NCBI GenBank assembly: GCA_910586805.1
Contig: CAJUJC010000072.1
Coordinates: 1-11,772 of the forward strand
Reading direction: 5' to 3'
Origin: an uncultured Erysipelotrichales bacterium
GTDB taxonomy: Bacteria > Bacillota_I > Bacilli_A > Erysipelotrichales > Coprobacillaceae
Length of the DNA: 11,772 nucleotides
Of the stretch, positions 1-7,250 are shown piece by piece. Position 1 is the first letter of the stretch. Every line of letters begins with the position of its first letter. Both the position numbers and the translations under genes were made by a program. The notes under the pieces are model-generated. The model worked only from the letters and a program-made list of their open reading frames with translations, was not told where the DNA came from and did no database searches.

Positions 1-1
1 T

Positions 2-259
2 ACAAAAGCATCACGTTTATCTAAACAACGTGTAAAAGAATTAAAGCAAGTTTCCATTGATGTTTTAAATAAAGCCATTGCTCAAGGAGGAACAACCATT
101 CATTCTTTTGATGCAAATGGGATACACGGATTATTTCAAGTTCAATTAAATGTACATACTAAAAAAGTTTGCTCCATTTGTCAAAGTGATATTAAAAAAA
201 TAATGGTTCATCAAAGAGGAACATATTATTGTCCAGTGTGTCAAAAAAGGAGGTATTAA
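2..259 (+). CDS. mutM: Formamidopyrimidine-DNA glycosylase (MutM/Fpg), C-terminal fragment cut by the window edge
   Basis: The last 85 residues of a base-excision-repair enzyme that removes 8-oxoguanine and ring-opened purines and nicks the abasic site. The N-terminal catalytic half (Pro2/Glu3) lies outside the window. What is visible is the end of the H2TH DNA-binding region, including the family-typical AIAQGGTTI stretch, and then a complete C-terminal zinc finger of the form C-x2-C-x16-C-x2-C, with the conserved RGTYYCPVCQ block that carries the DNA-contacting Arg. The loop just before the first Cys is a few residues shorter than the usual YGRxGxPC form. It is followed after only 2 bases by the next gene, so it is probably co-transcribed with the oxidoreductase, coaE, dnaB and dnaI. 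mutM next to coaE is standard Firmicutes synteny. The fragment is cut by the window, not visibly broken. Confidence 0.93.
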   Translation, partial: TKASRLSKQRVKELKQVSIDVLNKAIAQGGTTIHSFDANGIHGLFQVQLNVHTKKVCSICQSDIKKIMVHQRGTYYCPVCQKRRY

Positions 260-261
260 CA

Positions 262-1215
262 ATGTTGCGTTGGGGAGTTTTGGGTTATGGAAATATAGCC
301 AAACGATTTATTCAAGGATTATCACATAGTCAACAGGGTTATCTTTATGGTATTGCCTCTTTGACACCTTCAAAAAAAGAAGAATGTTTGAAGAAACATC
401 CACATATCCATGTTTATGAAAACTATGAAGACATTTTAAATGACGAAAATATTGATGTAATATATATTGCCTTAAGACACAATGATCATTATAAGTGGTC
501 TAAAATGGCTTTATTAAATGGGAAAGCTGTTTTATGTGAAAAACCAGCGACTTTATCTTCTCGCCAAACAAAAGAATTATGTGATATTTCTCAAGAAAAC
601 AATATCTTTTTTATGGAAGCAATGAAGACAAGATTTATTCCTTTGATTCATGATATAAAAACAATCATCAATCAAAAAGTATTGGGGGATATTATACGTA
701 TTGAAACAAGTTTTTGTAGTCAGGTTCCTTATGATGAAAAGAGTTACTTGTTTGATCATATTCAAGGTGGTGCATTATATGATGTAGGTATTTATAATAT
801 TGCCTTTTTATTGGATTTTATAAAAAGTTCAGTCACTGATTTGAAAATAAAAAGTGTAAAAGAGTATGGAATAGATGTTTATAATCATATAGAACTTATT
901 TTTGAAAATGGTGAAAAAGGCATTATAGAATGTGCTACAAATACTTATGTTCCTAGACAATTGAAAATTGAGGGAACTTTAGGTATACTTGTTGCTGAAC
1001 CATTTTATAGACCCATTGAGGCTAAGATAATATATAAAGATGGAAGAATTGAAACACTATATAAGGATTATCAATATGATGATTTTTATGGAGAAATTGA
1101 AGAAGTTCATCATTGTATTCGCAATAAACAATATCAAAGTCAACGTATGAGTCATGATGATTCTTTGAAAGCAATTCAACTTATTGAAAGAATAAGGGAG
1201 AATGAACAATGGTAA
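262..1215 (+). CDS. Gfo/Idh/MocA-family NAD(P)-dependent oxidoreductase
   Basis: A 317-residue predicted cytoplasmic dehydrogenase or reductase acting on a sugar, polyol or similar substrate; the substrate cannot be read from sequence. The N terminus has a Rossmann dinucleotide-binding motif GYGNIA (residues 8-13). The family EKP motif, whose Lys is the usual catalytic residue, is at 93-95, in the context of a GKAVLCEKP strand. A second active-site block GGALYDVGIYNI (169-180) supplies Asp174 and, where many relatives have His, Tyr178. Length and layout fit the dihydrodiol dehydrogenase-like branch. The ATG at 262 is chosen because AAGGAGG lies just upstream (about 248-253). An in-frame TTG at 229 would run back into mutM and lacks such a site. 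The gene starts 2 bases after mutM and overlaps coaE by 7 bases, so it is embedded in a repair/CoA/replication operon with no obvious metabolic partner. Family assignment is firm; function is unknown. Confidence 0.9.
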   Translation: MLRWGVLGYGNIAKRFIQGLSHSQQGYLYGIASLTPSKKEECLKKHPHIHVYENYEDILNDENIDVIYIALRHNDHYKWSKMALLNGKAVLCEKPATLSSRQTKELCDISQENNIFFMEAMKTRFIPLIHDIKTIINQKVLGDIIRIETSFCSQVPYDEKSYLFDHIQGGALYDVGIYNIAFLLDFIKSSVTDLKIKSVKEYGIDVYNHIELIFENGEKGIIECATNTYVPRQLKIEGTLGILVAEPFYRPIEAKIIYKDGRIETLYKDYQYDDFYGEIEEVHHCIRNKQYQSQRMSHDDSLKAIQLIERIRENEQW

Positions 1216-1805
1216 AAGTCATTGGAATTACAGGTTCTATTGCAGTAGGAAAAAGTACTGTATCTTCTTATTTGATAACACATGGATATCAAGTTGTGGA
1301 TGCAGATCTTATTTCTAAAAATGCATTGTGTAAAGGAACAAGTTGTTATAAAAAAGTAAAAGATATTTTTCATTGTTTAAACGAAGATGGAAGTATTGAT
1401 AGAAAAGCTTTAGGAAATATCGTTTTTTATGATCCAGAAAAGAAAAAAATATTAGAGGATATTATTCATCCCTATGTTGTAGAAACGATGAAAAAGGTTA
1501 TAAATGAATGTCAAGATAAACTTATTTTTTTAGATGTTCCATTATTATTTGAAGCAAAGTTAGAATACTTATGTGATAAGATTATTGTTGTCTATGTTGA
1601 TGAATTAACACAAATAAACCGATTAATGAAACGTAATCACATTGATCAAGAACAAGCCGATCATTTGATGAAACAACAAATATCTATTGAAGATAAAAGA
1701 AAAATGGGAGATTATATTATTGATAATCAACAAAATTTTGAAGATTTATATAAAGATATAGAAAGGGTTTTAAAGGAAATTAAAGATGAAGTTATATATG
1801 AGTGA
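1209..1805 (+). CDS. coaE: Dephospho-CoA kinase
   Basis: Catalyses the last step of coenzyme A biosynthesis: ATP-dependent phosphorylation of the ribose 3'-OH of dephospho-CoA, in the cytosol. The 198-residue length is typical. The P-loop GSIAVGKS is at residues 9-16, the substrate-binding DAD motif at 31-33, the IHP element at 86-88, and the DVPLLFE motif at 109-115. The lid region with LMKRNHI is near 139-145, and the C-terminal GDYIIDN motif near 167-173. The ATG at 1209 overlaps the end of the oxidoreductase by 7 bases and is preceded by AGGGAG (about 1195-1200). Its own 3' end overlaps dnaB by 20 bases if dnaB starts at 1786. coaE beside mutM and upstream of dnaB/dnaI is common in Firmicutes; in Bacillus, genes such as nrdR lie in between, but none is present here. 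Confidence 0.96.
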   Translation: MVKVIGITGSIAVGKSTVSSYLITHGYQVVDADLISKNALCKGTSCYKKVKDIFHCLNEDGSIDRKALGNIVFYDPEKKKILEDIIHPYVVETMKKVINECQDKLIFLDVPLLFEAKLEYLCDKIIVVYVDELTQINRLMKRNHIDQEQADHLMKQQISIEDKRKMGDYIIDNQQNFEDLYKDIERVLKEIKDEVIYE

Positions 1806-3033
1806 TTTATATCGTGTTGAATTACATTATCCATTAGATGAAGTTCAATTAGATACATTGTATTATTTATATCAGCCATTAATGGGTACACAAGCACTAA
1901 GTTTATATATGATGTTATATACAGAAGGAAAGAGAATGAAGCGTTTTTTAAAACCATCTTCTTTATCAAGATTATTATCATTTGTATCAGTCAATTTAAT
2001 GGACTTGGAAAAAAGTATCAAAGTATTAGAAGCGATGGGTTTATTGAAAACATTTGTTAAAAGTGAAAATGAAATGACTCGATATATTTTTATATTACAA
2101 TCACCATTATCTTTAAAAGCATTCTTTAAAAATCAAATACTTTTATCTTTATTAGAACAATCTCTTACAAATGAAGATTTCCAAAATACACTATCTTATT
2201 TTCAAACAACACTTCATGATTTATCAACATATGAAGATATAACAGCTAAATTTACAGATGTTTTTACAATTCAACATCATAAATTACATAAACCATTAAA
2301 AATAAAACAAGATCTTTTCAGTAAACAAATCCAAGACATATCAGTATCTTATGACATAGAATTTTTAAGACAATGTTTGATAGAATATCAAATTCCAAAA
2401 TCATTATTTGAAAAAGATTTAACATTTATATCACAACTTGGTTTAGCTTATTCTATTGATGGAATGACTTTAGCAAGTTTGGTAAGAGAATCAATGACTT
2501 CTCAACAATTAGATAAACAATTATTAAAAACAAAGATTAAAAACTATTGTGAAATAGATTCATTATCTTCATTTCAAGAAGTTTATCATAAACAACCTTT
2601 ACAATATCAAAGTGATTCTCATCAAAAAACACCCTTGTCTTTACATATGCAACATTTAGATAAAATAACACCATTTGAACTCTTACAAGAAAAACAAGGA
2701 GGAAAAGAACCTACATATCATGATTTACAAATTGCTGAGACATTAATGATGCAATTAGGGTTACAACCTGCCGTTGTGAATGTGATCTTAGAATATGTAT
2801 TAGGTAAAAATAATGGTCGTTTATCTAAAAGATATTGTGAAGCAATAGGGGGTTCTATGGTAAGAAATAAAGTTCAAACAGCTATGGATGCTTATAATGA
2901 ACTGATGAAAATTCGTGAAAATAAACAAGATGTTGAAATTAAACATGAAATAGAGGATATAAAAGAAGAGGATCAATTAAATCCAGAAGAAGTAGAAGCA
3001 TTGCTTAAGGAATTAAGGGAGGAAATGATATGA
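1786..3033 (+). CDS. dnaB: Replication initiation and membrane attachment protein DnaB (Gram-positive type)
   Basis: A 415-residue helicase co-loader, not the E. coli replicative helicase of the same name. In Bacillus subtilis it acts with DnaD and DnaI to load the helicase (called DnaC there) at oriC and at restart sites. The N-terminal winged-helix-like region has the recognisable YLYQPLMGTQALSLY stretch (about 27-41). The C-terminal DnaB/DnaD domain (about 295-376) has PFELLQEKQGGKEPT, then LQPAVVNVILEYV and NNGRLSKRY. The signature Y-x3-I-x3-W motif reads YCEAIGGSM (350-358), with Met in place of Trp. A charged tail follows. The protein is somewhat shorter than the roughly 470 residues of B. 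subtilis DnaB. The ATG at 1786 has AAAGGAAA at a good distance; an ATG at 1798 (starting MSDLYRVEL) is a possible alternative that removes 4 residues. It overlaps dnaI by 4 bases (ATGA), which suggests translational coupling. Confidence 0.92.
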   Translation: MKLYMSDLYRVELHYPLDEVQLDTLYYLYQPLMGTQALSLYMMLYTEGKRMKRFLKPSSLSRLLSFVSVNLMDLEKSIKVLEAMGLLKTFVKSENEMTRYIFILQSPLSLKAFFKNQILLSLLEQSLTNEDFQNTLSYFQTTLHDLSTYEDITAKFTDVFTIQHHKLHKPLKIKQDLFSKQIQDISVSYDIEFLRQCLIEYQIPKSLFEKDLTFISQLGLAYSIDGMTLASLVRESMTSQQLDKQLLKTKIKNYCEIDSLSSFQEVYHKQPLQYQSDSHQKTPLSLHMQHLDKITPFELLQEKQGGKEPTYHDLQIAETLMMQLGLQPAVVNVILEYVLGKNNGRLSKRYCEAIGGSMVRNKVQTAMDAYNELMKIRENKQDVEIKHEIEDIKEEDQLNPEEVEALLKELREEMI

Positions 3034-3935
3034 TAAAAGTAGGAGATTTATTAAAGAATGAGTCTGTGAATGAAATGAAAAAAGAAAGCTTGTTATTACT
3101 AAGTAAAGAAAAACATATTCAGGAATTTATGAAAAAGCATCAGTTAGATTCTTGTATGTTAGAAGATTACTGGGTGGAATTACTAGATTTTAATGATGAT
3201 TATAAGACTTGTTTATCTTGTCCTTCCTTAGATCATTGTCCAAAAGATAGCAAAGGAATGAAAAAGGTGTTAGCTTATCATGACAAGGAAGTGGTTTTAG
3301 AATTAGAAAGTTGCAAGTATGGAAAATCTTTAGAAGATAGACGAAATTTATTAGAGAAGTTTGTGATAAAGAATGTCAAAGATGAATTATTATTAACGGA
3401 TTTTTATAGTTTAGATCTTTTAAAAAAGAAAAACTATACACAAAATGAACTAATGACATTTGCACAAATTAAAAAATTTTTGAAAGATGATGGACAAAAG
3501 GGATTTTTCTTACATGGTGAAATGGGAGTAGGAAAAACAACTTTAATAGCTGGAGTTATGAATACTCTTGCAAAAAAAGGAAAGACAATTGGTTTTATTC
3601 ATTTTCCAACGTATCTCGTTGACTTAAAAGCGAGTTTTTCTACAGGCGATAATCAAAATGCTTTAGAAAACTTATTAAAAGTAGATTATTTATTTTTAGA
3701 TGAGATTGGTGAAGAGAATGTGACAACATGGTCAAGAGATGAAATATTATTGACAATCTTGTCATATAGGTTACTTAATCACTTACCAACATTTTTTACA
3801 AGTATGTATGGTTATAAAGATTTAGAAAGTGTGTATACTGTAAAAAAAGGTGATGAAATAAGGGCAAAAACAATAATTTCTAAAATGCAAGCGCTTAGCA
3901 TTGAAATAATGCTTGACGGAGCAAAAATTAGATAA
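3030..3935 (+). CDS. dnaI: Primosomal protein DnaI, replicative helicase loader ATPase
   Basis: A 301-residue AAA+ ATPase that loads the ring-shaped replicative helicase on DNA together with DnaB and DnaD. The N-terminal helicase-interaction region (1-100) has a Cys cluster: Cys61, Cys64 and Cys70, with His84 or Cys95 as possible fourth ligand. This matches the zinc-binding site known in B. subtilis DnaI. The AAA+ domain carries Walker A GEMGVGKT at 163-170 and Walker B YLFLDEIG at about 220-227, followed by the family-typical Trp-Ser-Arg-Asp region (234-237). Length is close to the B. subtilis protein (311 residues). The ATG overlaps the dnaB stop by 4 bases and is preceded by AAGGGAGGA (about 3015-3023). 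I see no terminator after the gene, so some read-through into pfkA is likely. The promoter for pfkA appears to lie in its last codons. Confidence 0.95.
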   Translation: MIKVGDLLKNESVNEMKKESLLLLSKEKHIQEFMKKHQLDSCMLEDYWVELLDFNDDYKTCLSCPSLDHCPKDSKGMKKVLAYHDKEVVLELESCKYGKSLEDRRNLLEKFVIKNVKDELLLTDFYSLDLLKKKNYTQNELMTFAQIKKFLKDDGQKGFFLHGEMGVGKTTLIAGVMNTLAKKGKTIGFIHFPTYLVDLKASFSTGDNQNALENLLKVDYLFLDEIGEENVTTWSRDEILLTILSYRLLNHLPTFFTSMYGYKDLESVYTVKKGDEIRAKTIISKMQALSIEIMLDGAKIR

Positions 3936-3941
3936 TAGAAT
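3913..3941 (+). promoter_or_regulatory. Predicted sigma-A promoter for pfkA-pyk inside the 3' end of dnaI
   Basis: TTGACG (3913-3918) and TAGAAT (3936-3941) are each one base from consensus and are separated by exactly 17 bases. Transcription would start near 3948, leaving a leader of about 70 bases before pfkA. A weaker alternative pair, TTGATA (3963-3968) and TAACAT (3985-3990) with 16-base spacing, lies nearer the gene. No CcpA cre-like palindrome was recognised nearby. Prediction from sequence only. Confidence 0.5.
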
Positions 3942-4018
3942 ACCAACAAAGTGTAGAATACATTGATAAAATATGATAAAATTATAACATAAGAATGTAT
4001 TGAGAGGAGAGTATAATA

Positions 4019-4981
4019 ATGGTTAAATGTATTGGTGTTTTGACTTCAGGTGGAGATGCTCCAGGTATGAATGCTGCTGTGCGTGCAGTTGCAAGAACCT
4101 GCCTAAATAAAGGTATTAAAGTTTATGGAGTGAAACTTGGCTATAAAGGATTACATGATGGAGAATTTATAGAGTTTGATAATCATAGTACACGTAATAT
4201 CATTAATATTGGTGGTACATTTTTAAAATCTGCTCGTTTTCCTGAATTTAAACAAGAAAAAGTAAGACAAGAAGCTATTGAACAAATGAAAAAAGTAGGA
4301 ATGGAAGCATTGGTTGTTATTGGAGGAGACGGAAGCTATAATGGGGCTCTTAAATTAACTGAAATGGGGATTAACTGTATTGGTATTCCTGGTACAATTG
4401 ATAATGATATTCCTGATACTGATTTTACAATTGGGTTTGATACTGCTTTGAATACAATTGTTGATGCATTAGATAAATTAAGAGATACATCAAGTTCTCA
4501 TCAAAGATGTACAATTCTTGAAGTTATGGGAAGAAGATGTGGAGATTTAGCAGTTCATGCTGGTTTAGCTTGTGGGGCTGAAAGTATTATTACAAGTGAA
4601 GTTGGTTTTGATGAAGAAGAGTTAATTGCAACTTTAAAGAAATCAAAAGCGAGTGATAAAAAACATGCTATTGTTGTTATTACTGAACACATTACTGATG
4701 TTCATGCTTTGGCACAACGTGTTGAAGATGCTACAGGATTTGAAACAAGAGCGAATGTTTTAGGTCATATGCAAAGAGGTGGACGCCCTTCAGCAAGAGA
4801 TAGAGTCTTAGCTTCTCGTATGGGGATTAAAGCTGTTGAGTTGCTTATCGAAGGAAAAGGGGGGCTTTGTGTAAGTGATGTCAAAGGTGAAATTGTAGGT
4901 TTACCAATTGAAGAAGTTTTAGGACATAGAAGAGCAGTTAATCAAGGAATTTATGATGATGTTTTAAAATTACGTTTTTAA
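4019..4981 (+). CDS. pfkA: ATP-dependent 6-phosphofructokinase
   Basis: Phosphorylates fructose 6-phosphate to fructose 1,6-bisphosphate with ATP, the committed step of glycolysis, in the cytosol as a tetramer. The 320-residue length is that of the bacterial type I enzyme. Motifs seen: nucleotide-binding TSGGDAPGMNAAVR (9-22), GGDGSYNGA (102-110), PGTIDNDI (124-131) with catalytic Asp128, MGRRCGDLA (170-178) and LGHMQRGG near residue 249. Gly in GGDGS and Gly in PGTIDND are the residues that mark ATP use; pyrophosphate-dependent relatives have Asp and Lys there. The ATG at 4019 follows a GAGAGGAGAG ribosome binding site. Only 44 bases separate it from pyk and no terminator lies between them, so pfkA-pyk is a two-gene operon as in many Firmicutes. 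Unlike in B. subtilis, where the pair sits downstream of accDA and dnaE, here it follows dnaB-dnaI. Confidence 0.98.
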   Translation: MVKCIGVLTSGGDAPGMNAAVRAVARTCLNKGIKVYGVKLGYKGLHDGEFIEFDNHSTRNIINIGGTFLKSARFPEFKQEKVRQEAIEQMKKVGMEALVVIGGDGSYNGALKLTEMGINCIGIPGTIDNDIPDTDFTIGFDTALNTIVDALDKLRDTSSSHQRCTILEVMGRRCGDLAVHAGLACGAESIITSEVGFDEEELIATLKKSKASDKKHAIVVITEHITDVHALAQRVEDATGFETRANVLGHMQRGGRPSARDRVLASRMGIKAVELLIEGKGGLCVSDVKGEIVGLPIEEVLGHRRAVNQGIYDDVLKLRF

Positions 4982-5025
4982 CATTTGAATAATAAAATTA
5001 TAGGGTATAGGAGAATAGGGTAAGT

Positions 5026-6450
5026 ATGAAAGAAAAAATGAAAAAGACAAAGATTGTTTGTACAATTGGACCAGCTTCGGAAAGTCCAAAAATGTTAAGA
5101 AAACTTGTAAAAGCTGGTATGAATGTTATGCGTTGTAATTTCTCTCATGGTGATTATGAAGAACACAAAGCGAAAATGCAGGCGATGCGTGATGTGAATA
5201 AGGAACTTGGTACAAATGTTGCTATTTTATTAGATACAAAAGGACCTGAAATTAGAACAGGAGATTTTGTTGGGGGCAAGACAGTTTTTAAAAAAGGTCA
5301 AGTGACAAGAATTTGTATAGAAGATATTGAAGGAACATCTGATCGTTTTACAATTACTTATAAGGATTTGTATAAAGATGTAAAACCAGGTGGATTTATT
5401 CTTGTGAATGATGGTCAAGTTGAGTTGCTAGTTGATCATGTTGATGGTAGCGATATTGTTTGTGTATGTGCAAATGATGGTGTTGTTAAGAATAAAAGAG
5501 GTATTAATGTTCCTGGTATTGAATTAGGATTCGAGTATATTTCAGAAAAAGATAGAGCTGATATTGAATTTGGATGTGAGGAAGATGTTAATTTTATTGC
5601 AGCATCATTTGTAAGACGTCCTCAAGATGTATTAGATGTTAAGAAAATTTTAATTGAAAATGGAAAACCAGGTATTCAAATTATTGCTAAAATTGAAAAT
5701 AGCGAAGGTGTTGAAAAAATGGATGATATTATCAAGGTAGCAGATGGTATCATGGTTGCTCGTGGAGATTTAGGAGTTGAAGTTCCTGCTGAAGATGTTC
5801 CATTAATTCAAAAAGAATTAATTACAAAATGTAAAGCAGCAGGAAAAATAGTTATTACTGCGACTCAAATGTTAGAATCTATGCAAGAAAATCCACGACC
5901 AACACGTGCTGAAGTATCAGATGTTGCTAATGCTATTTTTGATGGTACTGATGCAATTATGTTATCAGGTGAATCAGCACAAGGGAAATATCCTGAAGAA
6001 GCTGTTATGGTCATGAATAAGATTGCTTTAAAAACTGAAGAAACATTAGATTATGGAGTGTTATACAGAAGAGCTGTAAGAACTGCAACAGATGATACTT
6101 CAGAAGCTATTTGTATGTCAGTTGCTGAAATTGCAAATAAATTTGATGTATCAGCAATTATTGCGTTTACTGAATCAGGATTTACTGCTAAAAAAATGTC
6201 AAGATATAGACCTGAATGTCCAATTATTGCAGCAACTCCAAATGGTGAAACAACAAGAAAGTTAGCATTAAATTGGGGTGTTAAAGCAGTAACATGTAAA
6301 CATATGAATACAACTGAAGGTTTATTGCATTTAGCTGAAGTTATAGCAAAAGAAAATGATATTGAAGCTGGAGAAAAAATTCTTGTTACTGGTGGAACAC
6401 CAGGTATTGAAGGTATGACAAATTATTTACACTTACTTACTGTAAAATAA
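5026..6450 (+). CDS. pyk: Pyruvate kinase
   Basis: Transfers phosphate from phosphoenolpyruvate to ADP, giving pyruvate and ATP, the last step of glycolysis. The 474-residue protein has the N-terminal CTIGPAS motif (12-18), RCNFSHG (36-42), DTKGPEIRTG (70-79), the lid B domain (about 80-175), the active-site strand IIAKIENSEG (219-228, catalytic Lys222, metal ligand Glu224), ARGDLGVE (245-252) and TATQMLESM (278-286). The allosteric C domain completes the protein. It ends at the ordinary C domain and lacks the extra C-terminal PEP-utiliser-like domain that makes B. subtilis Pyk about 585 residues. The ATG at 5026 has AGGG at 5017-5020 and AGGAG a little further upstream; an internal ATG at 5038 is less likely. 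It is transcribed with pfkA and ends in a terminator that overlaps its stop codon. Confidence 0.98.
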   Translation: MKEKMKKTKIVCTIGPASESPKMLRKLVKAGMNVMRCNFSHGDYEEHKAKMQAMRDVNKELGTNVAILLDTKGPEIRTGDFVGGKTVFKKGQVTRICIEDIEGTSDRFTITYKDLYKDVKPGGFILVNDGQVELLVDHVDGSDIVCVCANDGVVKNKRGINVPGIELGFEYISEKDRADIEFGCEEDVNFIAASFVRRPQDVLDVKKILIENGKPGIQIIAKIENSEGVEKMDDIIKVADGIMVARGDLGVEVPAEDVPLIQKELITKCKAAGKIVITATQMLESMQENPRPTRAEVSDVANAIFDGTDAIMLSGESAQGKYPEEAVMVMNKIALKTEETLDYGVLYRRAVRTATDDTSEAICMSVAEIANKFDVSAIIAFTESGFTAKKMSRYRPECPIIAATPNGETTRKLALNWGVKAVTCKHMNTTEGLLHLAEVIAKENDIEAGEKILVTGGTPGIEGMTNYLHLLTVK

Positions 6451-6470
6451 GCGGGATTTTCCGCTTTTTC
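6449..6470 (+). terminator. Rho-independent terminator of the pfkA-pyk operon
   Basis: AAGCGG (6449-6454) pairs with CCGCTT (6461-6466) around a 6-base loop and runs into a T-rich tail. The hairpin begins within the TAA stop of pyk (6448-6450). It separates the glycolytic operon from the promoter of the T-box unit at 6483. Confidence 0.85.
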
Positions 6471-6482
6471 TTTTATCAAGAC

Positions 6483-6510
6483 TTGACAAAATGAGTGAAT
6501 AAGGTAAAAT
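6483..6510 (+). promoter_or_regulatory. Predicted sigma-A promoter of the T-box / GNAT / thrS unit
   Basis: A perfect -35 TTGACA (6483-6488) and a -10 TAAAAT (6505-6510), one mismatch from consensus, are separated by 16 bases. Transcription would begin at about 6516-6518, just before the T-box leader. The promoter sits directly between the pyk terminator and the riboswitch, where one is expected. Confidence 0.75.
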
Positions 6511-6516
6511 GTGTTT

Positions 6517-6725
6517 ACAGGCAATAATTTAGGATATGTTTTTATAAAAGAATTGTTTAGAGAGAAGACGGTTGGTGAAAGTTTTTCAATGTTTATAAAA
6601 ATACTCCCTAATAGGCTACACTCGAAAGAGAATGTCGTTGGTCGCGTTAAGACAAAGAGGTTATCGTAAGATAATAAAATAAGGTGGTACCACGAGATTT
6701 CGTCCTTTGGATGAAGTCTTTTTTT
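6517..6725 (+). promoter_or_regulatory. T-box riboswitch leader, predicted to sense tRNA(Thr)
   Basis: An untranslated leader that lets transcription continue when uncharged tRNA binds. The T-box core AAGGTGGTACCACG is at 6681-6694. The antiterminator folds as AAGG (6681-6684) with CCTT (6704-6707) and ACGA (6692-6695) with TCGT (6700-6703), leaving the classic 7-base bulge TGGTACC (6685-6691). TGGT would pair with a tRNA end ACCA, so the discriminator base should be A. Stem III is TTATC-GTAA-GATAA (6661-6674). The distal part of Stem I carries AGAGAG and a GGTTGGTGAAAG loop (6559-6581). In my hand fold the base of Stem I pairs TTAGG (6529-6533) with CCTAA (6607-6611), and an upper helix pairs 6539-6548 with 6592-6601. 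The internal loop between these helices contains ACT at 6603-6605, a Thr codon in the specifier position. The threonine assignment also rests on the downstream thrS. Presence of a T-box is near certain; the exact specifier is less so. Confidence 0.92.
6696..6725 (+). terminator. T-box regulated intrinsic terminator
   Basis: GATTTCGTCC (6696-6705) pairs with GGATGAAGTC (6709-6718), with two G-U pairs and a 3-base loop, followed by seven T. The left arm contains the TCGTCC that the antiterminator needs, so the two structures exclude each other. This is the off state when tRNA(Thr) is charged. Confidence 0.88.
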
Positions 6726-6743
6726 ATGAAAGGAGGGAATGCA

Positions 6744-7250
6744 ATGGAACAACTTGTCTTGTTGGATGATTGTCATGAAGAGGCTATGAATTTATATATT
6801 CATCATTTAAAAGAAGTTCAAGATATTTTACATGGAACAGGTTTATATTTTAGATATGGTCATGATTTTCAAACATGGGTTTTAAAACAAAAAGAACATC
6901 ATCTCGGTATTCAAGTTGATGAAGATTTGGTTCCTTCAACGCTTTATCTTTATATGAAAAATCATGAAATTATAGGTACAATTGACATACGTCATACTTT
7001 AAATGAACAGTTGCTCAAAAAGGGTGGGCATATTGGTTATAGTGTTGATCCTTATTATAGGAAACAAGGATATGCCACAAAGATGTTAAAAGAAGCATTA
7101 AAAGTGTGTCATGAGTGGGATATATGGCCAGTATTAGTCACCTGCAATGAAAACAATAAAGCATCACAAAGGGTTATTGAAAAATGTGATGGAGTTTTAG
7201 AAAATAAATACAAACAAACTTTAAGATATTGGATAGGAGAAGAAAAATGA
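6744..7250 (+). CDS. GNAT-family N-acetyltransferase under T-box control
   Basis: A 168-residue predicted acetyl-CoA-dependent acetyltransferase; the acceptor is unknown. The acetyl-CoA-binding motif A is clear: a GHIGYSVDP strand (95-103) followed by the pyrophosphate-binding loop RKQGYAT (106-112) and the helix KMLKEALKVC. The C-terminal motif B strand VLVTCNENNKASQRVIEK (130-147) is typical of the family. It resembles the class often annotated simply as predicted acetyltransferase (COG3981-like). The ATG at 6744 is chosen because AGGAGG (6731-6736) lies 7 bases upstream; an earlier in-frame GTG at 6684 lies inside the T-box core and cannot be the start. The gene sits between the riboswitch terminator and thrS, overlapping thrS by 4 bases (ATGA), so both should be induced by uncharged tRNA(Thr). 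No antitoxin-like gene accompanies it. Possible targets include a small metabolite, a protein N terminus or an aminoacyl-tRNA; the sequence does not decide. Confidence 0.88.
   Translation: MEQLVLLDDCHEEAMNLYIHHLKEVQDILHGTGLYFRYGHDFQTWVLKQKEHHLGIQVDEDLVPSTLYLYMKNHEIIGTIDIRHTLNEQLLKKGGHIGYSVDPYYRKQGYATKMLKEALKVCHEWDIWPVLVTCNENNKASQRVIEKCDGVLENKYKQTLRYWIGEEK

Noticed and set aside
229..261. TTG start extending the oxidoreductase upstream by 11 residues
   Set aside because: It lies inside the mutM zinc-finger codons with no ribosome binding site; the ATG at 262 has AAGGAGG correctly placed.
577..765. Minus-strand open frame inside the oxidoreductase gene; similar ones at 1176-1373, 1727-1981 and 5230-5418
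   Set aside because: Short antisense shadows of well-supported genes, without ribosome binding sites or recognisable domains.
3963..3990. TTGATA / TAACAT as the main pfkA promoter
   Set aside because: Weaker -10 match and 16-base spacing; TTGACG / TAGAAT with 17-base spacing just upstream fits better. Kept as an alternative.
6618..6620. ACA as the T-box specifier
   Set aside because: It lies in the segment after Stem I, past the CCTAA arm, whereas ACT at 6603-6605 falls inside the expected internal loop.
6684..6743. GTG start extending the GNAT protein by 20 residues
   Set aside because: It falls in the T-box core and reads through the terminator hairpin; the ATG at 6744 has a perfect AGGAGG.
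6423..6776. Minus-strand open frame of 117 codons opposite the T-box leader
   Set aside because: It spans the pyk end, a terminator, a promoter and a riboswitch on the other strand, and its predicted protein looks like no family I know.
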